From positions 1-64,000 of the forward strand of contig NZ_CABIKE010000001.1 in NCBI RefSeq assembly GCF_902196135.1: a stretch of DNA of 64,000 nt, in the 5' to 3' direction. The stretch is from Helicobacter suis. Lineage in GTDB: Bacteria > Campylobacterota > Campylobacteria > Campylobacterales > Helicobacteraceae. Shown piece by piece: positions 45,025 to 54,291 of the stretch (position 1 is the stretch's first letter; the number at the start of each line of letters is the position of its first letter). Below the pieces are notes generated by a model. That model had not been told where the DNA came from. It searched no databases and saw nothing but the letters and a program-made list of their open reading frames with translations. A program made the translations under genes and the position numbers.

Positions 45025-45678
45025 TCATTGAATCATAAAAGTCTTTGGGGTTTTAAAGGTACTTTCCATTGTCTGCATGGTTTTGGCATACAATTTATTA
45101 AGAGCCTGCGTTAGGGCATTGTTGTAATTTTGATTAGAATCGCCCCTCTCATTAGGATCGCTATCTATTGCATTAAATTGTAAAACGGGTTCTTGGATTT
45201 TAGTATAAACTTGGATCACACATGAAGGAGCTGTGCTATTACAAATTTGTAATTTTAGATCACTAGTGGCCATTAACATGTGTAAAACTTGTGTGGGGTC
45301 TAAATAATCATTATGCGTTTCTTTAAGTACGGCCTGAATTGCTTTAAGATTTCTGGGCACACTATTAAAGCCTAAGGATATAGTACCACTCAGTTTAGCA
45401 CCTGTGGCTGTACTAGCTAGACTCACTTGATAACCCTTAGCCTCTAACAAAGCACCCACACCTTTTTGTAAGGCAAGGATATATTTCTTTTGATCGTATT
45501 TGGGTACAAAGTGATGTTTAAACACCACTGCTGGATAACCCAAGACAAGCGGGCCTAAGTTAGCTTTTGTAGGGATTTGTGAAACGGCGTAGTGGAGTTT
45601 TAAAGAGGGTAGGGTAAAAACAACATCTTTACAGCCCAGCAAAAAAAGCCCCACAATAATAACCCGCCACATCGCCAT
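45025..45678 (-). CDS. HpaA-like lipoprotein
   Basis: A 217-residue exported lipoprotein: short basic N-terminus, hydrophobic core, lipobox GLFLLGC with Cys16. The mature part resembles the HpaA (neuraminyllactose-binding haemagglutinin) family in LKLHYAVSQIP near the N-terminus and ALTQALNKLYAKTMQTME near the C-terminus. HpaA is a surface/flagellar-sheath lipoprotein needed for colonisation. At about 220 aa it is shorter than HpaA (about 260), so it is a divergent paralogue. AGGAG lies upstream of the ATG. Confidence 0.55.
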   Translation of the reverse strand: MAMWRVIIVGLFLLGCKDVVFTLPSLKLHYAVSQIPTKANLGPLVLGYPAVVFKHHFVPKYDQKKYILALQKGVGALLEAKGYQVSLASTATGAKLSGTISLGFNSVPRNLKAIQAVLKETHNDYLDPTQVLHMLMATSDLKLQICNSTAPSCVIQVYTKIQEPVLQFNAIDSDPNERGDSNQNYNNALTQALNKLYAKTMQTMESTFKTPKTFMIQ

Positions 45679-45698
45679 GCACTCTCCTAGAGGAGCGT

Positions 45699-45704
45699 AT
45701 TATA
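45699..45704 (-). promoter_or_regulatory. Promoter for the HpaA-like gene at the end of the msbA-like gene
   Basis: Extended -10 TGTTATAAT on the minus strand overlaps the last codons of the exporter gene, about 20 bp upstream of the lipoprotein ATG. The lipoprotein and Cache genes can therefore be expressed separately from the upstream genes. Confidence 0.45.
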
Positions 45705-47355
45705 ACATGGTTTTAGTTTGGAGTTGTCCTTCCTCCAAAGTATAAATATGGGTAGCAATTTCTAAACTAGCAGGATTATGCGAAATGATGATGATTAAAC
45801 GATCTTTTCTTAAGCTATAGATAGTTTCTTTAATCCCCTCTTGTGTGTGCACATCTAGCGCTGAGGTGGCCTCATCAAAAATAAGCACGCTAGCGTTGCG
45901 ATACAGCGCACGGGCGATGGCAATTCTTTGGCGCTGTCCCCCGCTTAAATTTGCCCCAAATTCCTCTAAATTAGCCCCTATTCCGCCTAAACTTTGCAGA
46001 AAATCCAAAGCCTGCGCCTGCTTGAGACATTCTAGTACCCTTTCCTCATTAATGCTTAGCCCATAAGCCACATTTTCAGCCACACTACCACTAATGATAA
46101 ATACCCTTTGGTTGACAATGCCAATCTGATCGCGCAAACTCTTTTGTTGCAAAGAACTAATGGACATGTCATTGATTGTAATTTCCCCTCTAGTGGGTTC
46201 ATAGAGGCGTAAAATTAAATTAACTAGTGAGCTTTTTCCACTCCCGCTTTTACCAACAATAGCGATGATTTGATCTTGCTTAAAATCTAAATTAATATCT
46301 TGTAAAGCAAATTGATGGTTATTTTGATAGGCCAAATACACTTCTTTAAAGGCGATGTGCTTGATGGGTTCTTGTAAAATTAACGATCCATCTACAATCC
46401 CCGGCTCTCTTTCTAAAATTTCATAAATCCGTTCACCGGCAACTAAAGCTTCTTGAAAGTTAGAGGCAATTCTAACCAGCCGCTTTATAGGAGTGTAGAG
46501 CATAAAAAGAGCGGTGATAAAAGAAAAGAAAGCCCCCACGCTAATATGCCCTTTGATCACTTCTAGTCCGCCTAAATAAATCACTAAAGCAATGGCAATA
46601 GAACCTAAAAATTCCATTAGAGGGCTAGAAATTTCTGCGTATTTAATGCCCTTTAAACTCAGATCAAAAAAGGTTTGGTTTTCTTTTTGGAAAGCCTGCA
46701 ATTCTAAGGCCTCTCCATTAGAAGTTTTCACCACTTCTACGCTATGAAAGATTTCTGATAACCTAGCCGTCATGCGCGCATTGGTCTCTTGATTGGCTTT
46801 ACTAAGCTTTTTAACCTTTTTGATAATTTTACTAAGTGGGAAAGCCGCTAGGGGCATGATAATAAGACCAATGAGGGCAAGTTTAGGGCTTTGATAAATC
46901 ACTACAGCTACCAAACCTACAACGGTGAGCATTTCGCGCATGCTTTCGGATAAATAATTAGAAAGACTGGCGCGTACTAAAGCGATGTCATTAGTGATGC
47001 GGGTAATTAGCTCGCCTTTTTTAGTGCGCTCAAAAAAACGGATTTCCATTCTTAAAAGGGTATAAAGCATGTGATCGCGCAATTTTTTTACGATGTCTAA
47101 CCCGATGTAATTAGTGAAATAAGTTTGGACATAAATCCCCCCACTCTTGCCCAGATAAGCCAAAATCACCAAAAAGGGCAAGATAGAAAGCATGCGGGTG
47201 TCTTTTTCAATAAAAATCTCATCTAAAGTTGGCTTGACTAGATAGGTCCCCCAAGCTGTACTAAGAGCGACAACAATAGAGGCAATCACTACAAGTACAA
47301 AAGCCCGCATATGCCCCTTAAGATAGGGATAAAAACGCTTGAAAAAAACCTGCAA
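45700..47355 (-). CDS. msbA: MsbA-like ABC exporter (lipid A flippase type)
   Basis: A 551-residue half-transporter: six membrane helices in the first ~310 residues and a C-terminal nucleotide-binding domain. Walker A is GKSGSGKSSLV, signature NLSGGQRQRIAIARAL, Walker B VLIFDEATSALD, H-loop IIISHNPAS. Early loops ERTKKGELITRITND and VAGERIYEILE are typical of MsbA and related multidrug exporters. It probably moves lipid A-core or other lipids across the inner membrane. It follows copP by 2 bp. Multidrug export is the alternative reading. Confidence 0.8.
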   Translation of the reverse strand: MQVFFKRFYPYLKGHMRAFVLVVIASIVVALSTAWGTYLVKPTLDEIFIEKDTRMLSILPFLVILAYLGKSGGIYVQTYFTNYIGLDIVKKLRDHMLYTLLRMEIRFFERTKKGELITRITNDIALVRASLSNYLSESMREMLTVVGLVAVVIYQSPKLALIGLIIMPLAAFPLSKIIKKVKKLSKANQETNARMTARLSEIFHSVEVVKTSNGEALELQAFQKENQTFFDLSLKGIKYAEISSPLMEFLGSIAIALVIYLGGLEVIKGHISVGAFFSFITALFMLYTPIKRLVRIASNFQEALVAGERIYEILEREPGIVDGSLILQEPIKHIAFKEVYLAYQNNHQFALQDINLDFKQDQIIAIVGKSGSGKSSLVNLILRLYEPTRGEITINDMSISSLQQKSLRDQIGIVNQRVFIISGSVAENVAYGLSINEERVLECLKQAQALDFLQSLGGIGANLEEFGANLSGGQRQRIAIARALYRNASVLIFDEATSALDVHTQEGIKETIYSLRKDRLIIIISHNPASLEIATHIYTLEEGQLQTKTML

Positions 47356-47357
47356 GT

Positions 47358-47561
47358 CTAGCCTAACTCATAACCCGCATCTAAAATAGCTTCTTTGATA
47401 GCCTCTAAATTTGCAGGATTCTCAAAAGCAACCACCACTTGTTGTTTTTCTAAACTCACATCAATTTTATTAACCCCCTCTAGTTCTCCTACAAATTTTT
47501 CTATTTTATCCACACAATGTTGGCATGTCATGCCTATAACTTTAAGTTTAATCTCTTGCAT
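47358..47561 (-). CDS. copP: Copper chaperone CopP
   Basis: A 67-residue HMA-domain protein with the copper-binding motif GMTCQHCVDKIEKFVGELEG. It delivers Cu(I) to the CopA exporter. The frame extends to 47624, but GAGGA precedes the ATG at 47561 and the usual CopP length is 66, so I chose the shorter form. It overlaps the 3' end of copA by 14 bp, the H. pylori arrangement. Confidence 0.9.
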   Translation of the reverse strand: MQEIKLKVIGMTCQHCVDKIEKFVGELEGVNKIDVSLEKQQVVVAFENPANLEAIKEAILDAGYELG

Positions 47562-49758
47562 GTAATCCTCTAATTTTAAAATGAATACCCCTAAGCCTTT
47601 GGGCGTTAAGTACCACGCTGACACTGCTTAAACTCATGGCTAAACTTGCTAGCATGGGATTAAACATAATGCCTAGTTTATAACCCACCCCACAAGCTAA
47701 GGGAATAGCCACGCTATTATAGCAAAAGGCCCAAAAGAGATTTTGTTGGATATTAGTGATTGTGTGCATGCTCAGTTTGATCGCACCTACAATTGATTGG
47801 ATATCGTTATTAAAACTCACAACATCGGCCACTTCTAGACTTGCATCGCTACCCTTAGCCATCACAACCCCCACATCGCTACGGGCTAAACTAGGCGCAT
47901 CATTCATGCCATCGCCTACCATCATCACAATTTGACCCCGTGCTTTCAATTCATCTATAACTTTTAATTTATCCTCTGGCTTAGCCTGTGCTTTGTAGTT
48001 TTCTATGCCCAGTTCTGTAGCAAGGGCTTTGACATTTAACAAAGCATCCCCGCTTAAAAGCATGGGGGTGATGTTTAAAACTTTGAGTTGTAAAATGGCC
48101 TCTTTTACCTCCGGTTTTAGACGATCGGCTAGTACAAATACGCCTAGAATTTCTGAATCTGTACCAACAAAAACCGGTATCCCTGCTAAGTTTTCAAAAG
48201 GATTTTCTGCATTGAAATATTCTAAATTACCCGCTTTATAAACTTGCTCTTCTATTTTGCCACAAATCCCAAAACCCGGTTTAGCCTGCGCATCTTCTAC
48301 CTCTTCTAAGATCACGCCTTGCTCTTTAGCATAACTTACAATCCCTCGAGCTAGCACATGTTCGCTATGCGACTCTAAACTCGCACATAAACTTAATACT
48401 TTTTGTAAATCTATGCCTTCTTTAACGCGTACCTCTTGTACTTCTGGTTTGCCTAAAGTAAGTGTACCTGTCTTATCAAAAACCACATAATTAACCAAAC
48501 GCGCCTTTTCTAAAGCCTGTGCATTTTTAAAAAACAACCCTAGTAAGCTCGCTTCTTTTTGGGCGACTAAAATAGACATGGGCGTGGCTAAGCCTAAAGC
48601 ACATGGACAAGAGATCACCAAAACGGCTACAAACACTTCCAAAGCCTGTTTAAAATCCCCTAAAATAAGCCACACTAAAAAAACTAAACTAGCAATAGCA
48701 ATGACAACTGGTACAAACACCCCAGCTACTTTATCTGCTAGCCGTGCAATTTGGGCTTTAGAACCTTGAGCGTTATTAATGAGCTCTAAAATCTTATGTA
48801 GGGTGCTATTTTCTGGTGTGTGCGTAGCGCGCATGAAAAATGTCGTGGTGGTATTAAGCGTGCCTGCAAAAACCTCCATGCCCTCTGTTTTATACACAGG
48901 CATGCTCTCACCGCTTAACATAGACTCATCAATTTCAGCCTCGCCTTTAGAAAGCACCCCGTCCACTGGGATATAACTCCCGGGTAAAATCTGGAGTACA
49001 TCTCCTTTTTGCAAACTTTCTATAGAAACTTCTACAATTTGATCCCCATCTAGTTTAAACGCGCTCTTGCTTTGGTGGCTAATTAAAGTTTGCATGGCTT
49101 TTAAAGCCTTATCTTTAGAACGCTCCTCTATCCGCTTGCCAAGCATGACAAAAAATAAAATCACACATACGCCTTCAAAATAAAAGCCCTCTATGGGGAT
49201 GTGTAAATAGGCTTTAGAGAGTAAAAATAGGCTATAAAGCCACGCACTAGCAGTACCAAGAGCCACTAGGCTATCCATATTAGGTTGGCATGCAAAAAGG
49301 GCTTTAAAACCCTGTAGATAAAAATCCCGTCCCATGTGCATGGCAATTAAAGTAAAACATAACTGAATCAAGCCATTATTAAAAGGGTTTTGTAAAACTG
49401 GGGGCAAGTGGAGGAATTTAGCAAACATAGAAAGACTGAGCACCCCTAGACTGGCTAAAAAGGTTAAAATGAGTTTGTAATTGGGCGTAAGAAAAGCAGG
49501 ATTAAAAAAGGAAGGTTTAGTGCTGTCTTTGGCTTTGTTAATGAAAGCCTCATTTTGTGGGTGATAACCTAGCTTTTCAATTTGTTTAAAAATATCCTCT
49601 AGGCTAGCTTGACTCTCATCATAGTTAACCACCGCCTTTTTGCTAATTAAATCCACTACAATACTTTGAATGTATTTTTTGCGCCCTAAAGAGCGTTCAA
49701 TTCCACTTGAGCACGAGCTACAAGTCATGCCCTCAATATAAAAGTGTTTGGTAGTCAT
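47548..49758 (-). CDS. copA: Copper-exporting P-type ATPase
   Basis: A P1B-type ATPase of 736 residues. The N-terminal HMA domain has GMTCSSCSSGIE. The ion-translocation motif SCPCALGLATP is in a membrane helix, the phosphorylation site is FDKTGTLT, and the hinge is MVGDGMNDAPSLARSDVGV. About eight membrane helices are expected. It removes cytoplasmic copper and works with copP downstream. Its start overlaps the pssA stop. Confidence 0.95.
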   Translation of the reverse strand: MTTKHFYIEGMTCSSCSSGIERSLGRKKYIQSIVVDLISKKAVVNYDESQASLEDIFKQIEKLGYHPQNEAFINKAKDSTKPSFFNPAFLTPNYKLILTFLASLGVLSLSMFAKFLHLPPVLQNPFNNGLIQLCFTLIAMHMGRDFYLQGFKALFACQPNMDSLVALGTASAWLYSLFLLSKAYLHIPIEGFYFEGVCVILFFVMLGKRIEERSKDKALKAMQTLISHQSKSAFKLDGDQIVEVSIESLQKGDVLQILPGSYIPVDGVLSKGEAEIDESMLSGESMPVYKTEGMEVFAGTLNTTTTFFMRATHTPENSTLHKILELINNAQGSKAQIARLADKVAGVFVPVVIAIASLVFLVWLILGDFKQALEVFVAVLVISCPCALGLATPMSILVAQKEASLLGLFFKNAQALEKARLVNYVVFDKTGTLTLGKPEVQEVRVKEGIDLQKVLSLCASLESHSEHVLARGIVSYAKEQGVILEEVEDAQAKPGFGICGKIEEQVYKAGNLEYFNAENPFENLAGIPVFVGTDSEILGVFVLADRLKPEVKEAILQLKVLNITPMLLSGDALLNVKALATELGIENYKAQAKPEDKLKVIDELKARGQIVMMVGDGMNDAPSLARSDVGVVMAKGSDASLEVADVVSFNNDIQSIVGAIKLSMHTITNIQQNLFWAFCYNSVAIPLACGVGYKLGIMFNPMLASLAMSLSSVSVVLNAQRLRGIHFKIRGLHARD

Positions 49759-50465
49759 TTTTGTGTGTACCTGAATATGATTTTAGCCATTAAAAAAATC
49801 CAGCGCACAATGCCATAAAGCAAGTAACAAAGCATAGAAGCACTAAGCATTTCTAGGGGCCGTACAAAAAGAACCAATAAGAAAAACACTAGCAAAACAA
49901 AGAGTTTTAAATTCCACTTGACTTTTTTAAAGTTAGGGTAGCGGATATTACTCACCATCATTACGCCTAAAAACACGATATAAACAAGCATTAAATACCC
50001 ATACTGGGTTTTAAACAGGTTATATTTAAAATCAAGCAAAATAGCCAATACCACTAATACCGCTGCTGAAGGAATAGGGATACCAATAAAAGAGTAGGGA
50101 TCGGTGGTTTGGGTGGTTACATTAAAACGGGCTAGGCGAATAGCCCCAAAGATCACAAACAAAGCACAAGCAGCCATACCCATGCGCCCATAAGTATAGC
50201 CCGTATAAAAATAAGAGATAACACTAGGGGCTGCTCCAAAAGCCACCACATCTGCTAACGAATCAAATTCTAAGCCAAATTTACTAGTGGTGTTGGTTAA
50301 TCTTGCTACGCGTCCATCTAGTCCGTCTAACACCAAACACACCACCACTAACCAGCATGCGGTTACAAAGCTTCCCTTAGAGGCATAAAACACCCCCATC
50401 ATGCCTAAAAAAATACTGCCCGCTGTAAAAAGATTGGGGAAGAGATATAAAGGCTTGATGGGCAT
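49755..50465 (-). CDS. pssA: CDP-diacylglycerol-serine O-phosphatidyltransferase
   Basis: A membrane enzyme that makes phosphatidylserine, precursor of phosphatidylethanolamine. The CDP-alcohol phosphatidyltransferase motif is DGLDGRVARLTNTTSKFGLEF followed by DSLADVVAFGAAPS. About six helices in 236 residues. The stop overlaps the copA start as ATGA and the start is 4 bp after ftsH, so the ftsH-pssA-copA-copP run is an operon. Confidence 0.93.
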   Translation of the reverse strand: MPIKPLYLFPNLFTAGSIFLGMMGVFYASKGSFVTACWLVVVCLVLDGLDGRVARLTNTTSKFGLEFDSLADVVAFGAAPSVISYFYTGYTYGRMGMAACALFVIFGAIRLARFNVTTQTTDPYSFIGIPIPSAAVLVVLAILLDFKYNLFKTQYGYLMLVYIVFLGVMMVSNIRYPNFKKVKWNLKLFVLLVFFLLVLFVRPLEMLSASMLCYLLYGIVRWIFLMAKIIFRYTQK

Positions 50466-50469
50466 TTGC

Positions 50470-52380
50470 CTAACTTGCGTGCTCTTCTAAGGGCACTAGA
50501 CGACTCTCAAGACTATTAGCCACCTCGTATTCGCTAATAATTTCGCGCACCCGCTCACCGGTAATAACTTCCTTTTCAAACAATTCACCCACCATCACCT
50601 CAATGGCATCTTTATAATCATTCAAGGTTTGTTTGACATGGGCATAGCGTTCTTCTAAGAGATTTTTAATGAAGTTATCCATCTCTTCGGCCATCTTTTC
50701 GCTAAACTCGCGCCCATTGCCAAAGCCCCCGCCTAAAAAAGAATTGCGCTGTTTTTCTAGCACCATCAACCCACTCACATCGCTCATGCCATAATAACTC
50801 ACCATGCCCTTGATGATGTCTGTGGCGCGTTCTAGATCATTACTAGCCCCAGTAGAGATCTCTTGTAAAAAAACATCCTCAGCCGCCCGTCCGCCTAAGA
50901 GTACATCAATTTCAGCGATGAGCTCGTGTTTTTGCATCAAATACTTGTTTTCCTCAGGCGTGTTAAGCGTATAACCTAGAGCTGCCATGCCCCTTGGGAT
51001 AATAGAGACTTTATTCACCCGCGCAGAGCCCTTAGTCATCTCTGAAATCACCGCATGCCCACTTTCATGGTAGGCCACAATTTTCTTTTCCTTAGGTGAG
51101 ATGCGGCGGCTCTTTTTCTCTAACCCGGCAATGCCCCTTTCTACGGCCTCTTTTAAATGTTGCTGTTTGACCTCTTTTTGGTTATTGCGGCCAGCTAGCA
51201 AGGCAGCCTCATTAATAATATTAGCTAGATCCGCTCCGGCTAATCCGGCTGTGAGTTTGGCAATTTCTTGCAAATCCACATCATTGGCTAACTTAACTGG
51301 CTTAATGTGTACTTTCAAAATCTCCACCCGCCCGTTAAAATCTGGTTTATCTACCAAAACTTGGCGATCAAAGCGCCCGGGTCTTAAAAGAGCTGGATCT
51401 AAAATTTCGGGGCGATTAGTAGCGGCTAGTACAATCACGGGTGCATTTTCTGATCCAAAACCATCCATCTCGGCTAAAAGTTGGTTTAAGGTCTGTTCGC
51501 GCTCATCATTCCCGCTAATCACGCCTCCAGCCGCGCGGCTCTTGCCAATGGCATCAATCTCATCAATAAAAATGATGCTAGGTGCTTCCTTTTTGGCAAT
51601 TTCAAAGAGATCGCGCACGCGACTTGCCCCAAGCCCTACAAACATCTCTATAAAACTGCTCCCCCCCATAGAAAAAAAGGGTACACTGGCCTCACCGGCC
51701 ACTGCTTTAGCAAGTAGGGTTTTGCCCGTTCCTGGAGGGCCTACTAAAAGCACACCCTTAGGGATTTTAGCCCCCAAAGACGCGTAACGATCGGGATATT
51801 TTAAAAAGTCTACAATCTCCACCACTTCCTCTTTGGCTTCCTCATTACCGGCCATGTCATTAAAACGCACCTTAGGTTTTTCAGCATTAATGAGTTTTTT
51901 AGAACTACCCATGCCAAAAATACCCCCACCCATGTTCTTTTGCATGCGAGATGCCATAAACATCCACAAGCCTAAAATCACCAAAACTGGCAAGAGCCAT
52001 CCTAAAATATCTGTAAAAAAATTAGATTCGCTAAAACCAGAGTAATTGATTTTTTGGCTATCTAGGAGTGGCACTAAAGAGAGATCAGGCACGCGCTTGG
52101 CAATGTAGATAATCTTATTATTACCCTCTTTGCTGGTGGCTTTAATGAGTGTTTGCCCAATACTCACGCTATCCACCTCTTTTTTTTCAATCAATTCCTT
52201 CATTTCGTGGTAGCTGATATTTTTGGTGCTGGTGGATAAAAAGCGATCACCAAAGCTCTCATCTGAATTCATCACGCGTACCGCCACAATAGCGATGACG
52301 ATAAAAACCACAATCAAAACCAAAGGATTTTGTAAAAGTGGTCTTTTAGGATCGCCTGGCCCACGGCTATTATTTTCCAT
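50470..52380 (-). CDS. ftsH: ATP-dependent zinc metalloprotease FtsH
   Basis: A hexameric membrane AAA+ protease degrading membrane and regulatory proteins. Two N-terminal helices (about 18-35 and 125-145) flank a small periplasmic domain. The AAA module has Walker A GPPGTGKT, Walker [12 protein letters not shown] and the [22 protein letters not shown]. The zinc site HESGH is near residue 420. The 636-residue length is standard. Confidence 0.96.
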   Translation of the reverse strand: MENNSRGPGDPKRPLLQNPLVLIVVFIVIAIVAVRVMNSDESFGDRFLSTSTKNISYHEMKELIEKKEVDSVSIGQTLIKATSKEGNNKIIYIAKRVPDLSLVPLLDSQKINYSGFSESNFFTDILGWLLPVLVILGLWMFMASRMQKNMGGGIFGMGSSKKLINAEKPKVRFNDMAGNEEAKEEVVEIVDFLKYPDRYASLGAKIPKGVLLVGPPGTGKTLLAKAVAGEASVPFFSMGGSSFIEMFVGLGASRVRDLFEIAKKEAPSIIFIDEIDAIGKSRAAGGVISGNDEREQTLNQLLAEMDGFGSENAPVIVLAATNRPEILDPALLRPGRFDRQVLVDKPDFNGRVEILKVHIKPVKLANDVDLQEIAKLTAGLAGADLANIINEAALLAGRNNQKEVKQQHLKEAVERGIAGLEKKSRRISPKEKKIVAYHESGHAVISEMTKGSARVNKVSIIPRGMAALGYTLNTPEENKYLMQKHELIAEIDVLLGGRAAEDVFLQEISTGASNDLERATDIIKGMVSYYGMSDVSGLMVLEKQRNSFLGGGFGNGREFSEKMAEEMDNFIKNLLEERYAHVKQTLNDYKDAIEVMVGELFEKEVITGERVREIISEYEVANSLESRLVPLEEHAS

Positions 52381-52400
52381 GTATTTCCTTAAATCAAGCG

Positions 52401-53294
52401 CTAAGATTTACATAAATGCAAACACACCCATTCATTTTCTTGGGTGCGCTCTAAAAGTCTAAAGGCAGAGGTGTAAACTCCAATTACACACTCCGCATAT
52501 TCTTCTAAAATACCCGATAAAAAAAGTTCTGTTTTAGCATGGCTAGCTTTTAACACTTGGGTATAGAGTTCAATAATAACACTAGCCACGATATTAATAA
52601 CGATATAGTCATAACATTCTGTACTCTCTTGCAAAGAACCTAACCACAGCCTTTCTAAATGAGCGCGATTCTTCTCAAAATTTTTCTTTGTTTCTTGCAG
52701 AGCAAATAAATCAGTATCACACGCATGTACCCTTGCACCTAATTTAGATAAAGCCAAAGCTAAAATCCCACTCCCACAACCCACATCTAGGGCTAATTTA
52801 TCCGTTACATCAAGCCGACTCAAACTTTTTAAAAGCATGCGCGTACTTTCATGATGACCCGTACCAAAGGCTAAACTTGGATCAAGAATCAAAGTATATA
52901 AATCCGGTAAGTTTACTGGCGCGATCCAGCTAGGCGTGATGTAAAATTTGGCGCAAGTGGTGGGTTTAATGCTTTGTTGGTAATTTTTGATCCAATCTTG
53001 GTTTTTATGTATGCTGGTGTGGTGATAAACCCCCACACATGCACCTCGATCATTTAAAGAATGGCAAAACTCTTTGAGATTTTTAAGTAAGGCGCTGGGT
53101 TCTTGGCTAGAGTAAATAATGTAGGCCTGAGTGGGGAGAGAATGGGTTTTATCACCAAAATACTGGTAGGGTAAATCGGATAAATTAGTAGCAGAGCTTT
53201 CCTCAATGGCCTCTTGTGTGAAATCTAATAAAAAATCGGCGAATAACTCAGGGTAACCGGTAGGTAGGACAAGGGTTTTAAAGTATGAATCCAT
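52401..53294 (-). CDS. prmA: Ribosomal protein L11 methyltransferase
   Basis: A SAM-dependent enzyme trimethylating ribosomal protein L11. The C-terminal methyltransferase domain has LDPSLAFGTGHHESTRML, then LALDVGCGSGILALALSKLG (motif I) and DYIVINIVASVI (the NPP-like motif IV appears here as NIVA, as in PrmA). N-terminal substrate-binding domain about 120 residues. It lies between cheY and ftsH, as in H. pylori. Confidence 0.92.
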   Translation of the reverse strand: MDSYFKTLVLPTGYPELFADFLLDFTQEAIEESSATNLSDLPYQYFGDKTHSLPTQAYIIYSSQEPSALLKNLKEFCHSLNDRGACVGVYHHTSIHKNQDWIKNYQQSIKPTTCAKFYITPSWIAPVNLPDLYTLILDPSLAFGTGHHESTRMLLKSLSRLDVTDKLALDVGCGSGILALALSKLGARVHACDTDLFALQETKKNFEKNRAHLERLWLGSLQESTECYDYIVINIVASVIIELYTQVLKASHAKTELFLSGILEEYAECVIGVYTSAFRLLERTQENEWVCLHLCKS

Positions 53295-53314
53295 TCGCCT
53301 TACCTAATAGTGCT

Positions 53315-53689
53315 TTAATCATTGGTGCCTAAAACAACCTCTAGTTTCTCTTTGAGAACTTGAGGGGTAAAGGGTTTAACGATGTAATTATTCACCCCTG
53401 CTTTTAAGGCGGTAATAACCTCAGCCTTGCCCCCTTCTGTGGTGATCATAATGATAGGCAAGTCTTTAAAACGCCCATCAGAGCGCACCTTTTTAACTAG
53501 ATCTAACCCATTCATCTCTGGCATGTTCCAATCGGTGATGAGTACCCCGGTTGTGTCATTGCTATCTAATTTCCCCCACGCCTCTACCCCATGCTCAGCC
53601 TCTAAAATATCCTCATAACCCAGCCGTTGGAGGGTGTTCCTGATGATTCTTCGCATTGTGGAACTATCATCTACAATTAATATTTTCAA
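53315..53689 (-). CDS. cheY: Chemotaxis response regulator CheY
   Basis: A 124-residue receiver domain that binds the flagellar switch when phosphorylated. Acidic pair D7-D8, phospho-acceptor D53 in LITDWNMPEMNG, the switch threonine in MITTEGG and Lys in YIVKPFTPQ. The sequence is nearly identical to H. pylori CheY1. The open frame extends to 53746, but the TTG at 53689 has AAGGAG five bases upstream and gives exactly the family length. Confidence 0.95.
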   Translation of the reverse strand: MKILIVDDSSTMRRIIRNTLQRLGYEDILEAEHGVEAWGKLDSNDTTGVLITDWNMPEMNGLDLVKKVRSDGRFKDLPIIMITTEGGKAEVITALKAGVNNYIVKPFTPQVLKEKLEVVLGTND

Positions 53690-53736
53690 TATTTCTCCTT
53701 GATTGACCCTTATAGCCATCAGAAAATCACACGCCC

Positions 53737-53745
53737 ATTTTAGCA
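53737..53745 (-). promoter_or_regulatory. Probable cheY promoter
   Basis: Extended -10 TGCTAAAAT on the minus strand, about 47 bases before the TTG start of cheY. Transcription from here would begin inside the upstream extension of the frame, supporting the short CheY. Confidence 0.4.
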
Positions 53746-53789
53746 TATTTATCCAGCCTCTATCTTAAAAGATCACCAAAATTTGATGG

Positions 53790-53795
53790 GATAAT
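53790..53795 (+). promoter_or_regulatory. Probable promoter of the acetyltransferase/oxidoreductase pair
   Basis: GATAAT in GGGATAATGCTAGC. A transcript starting near 53803 excludes the ATG at 53794 and supports the ATG at 53824. Confidence 0.4.
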
Positions 53796-53823
53796 GCTAG
53801 CATTAGCACAGCTAAGGAAAAGC

Positions 53824-54291
53824 ATGCGTGTGATACAAAATTCAATTACTAATGTGTGTGCCCATGAAAGTGTGGTGGTTTATGCCCCTTGCAATTTATA
53901 TGGCTGTACTTTAGAGGAGGGCGTGTTTGTGGGGCCTTTTTGTGAAATCCAAAGTGGCGTAGTGGTGGGTGCGCATACCCGTATCCAAAGCCATTCTTTT
54001 ATTTGCTCGCTCGTGCATATTGGCGCATTTTGTTTTATCGGGCATGGCGTGGTGTTTATTAATGATCTCTTCTCTGATGGGTATCCTAGTGCTGATTCAA
54101 GTTTGTGGAAAGAAACTCACATTAGCGATCATGTTAGCATTGGCTCTAATGCCACGATCTTACCTGTACGCATTTGTGCGCATGTGGTGATTGGGGCGGG
54201 TAGTGTGGTGAGTAAAGATATTGATAAAAGCGGGATTTATGCGGGCAATCCAGCCCGTTTTTTACGGGATTTGCCATGCAAGTTGGGTTAG
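53824..54291 (+). CDS. Hexapeptide-repeat sugar N-acetyltransferase (WbpD-like)
   Basis: A 155-residue left-handed beta-helix acyltransferase. Isoleucine-patch hexapeptides run through most of the chain (GVFVGPFCEIQSGVVVGAHT, VSIGSNATILPVRICAHVVI), ending in GAGSVVSKDIDKSGIYAGNPARF, typical of UDP-sugar N-acetyltransferases. It likely acetylates an amino sugar for a surface glycan. AAGGA precedes the ATG at 53824. It overlaps the oxidoreductase gene by 16 bp. A WbpE-type aminotransferase, the usual third partner, is not nearby. Confidence 0.8.
   Translation: MRVIQNSITNVCAHESVVVYAPCNLYGCTLEEGVFVGPFCEIQSGVVVGAHTRIQSHSFICSLVHIGAFCFIGHGVVFINDLFSDGYPSADSSLWKETHISDHVSIGSNATILPVRICAHVVIGAGSVVSKDIDKSGIYAGNPARFLRDLPCKLG

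Noticed and set aside
53690..53746. N-terminal extension of CheY to 53746
   Set aside because: The extension has no homology to CheY1, a promoter-like box lies at its head, and a strong ribosome site precedes the TTG at 53689.
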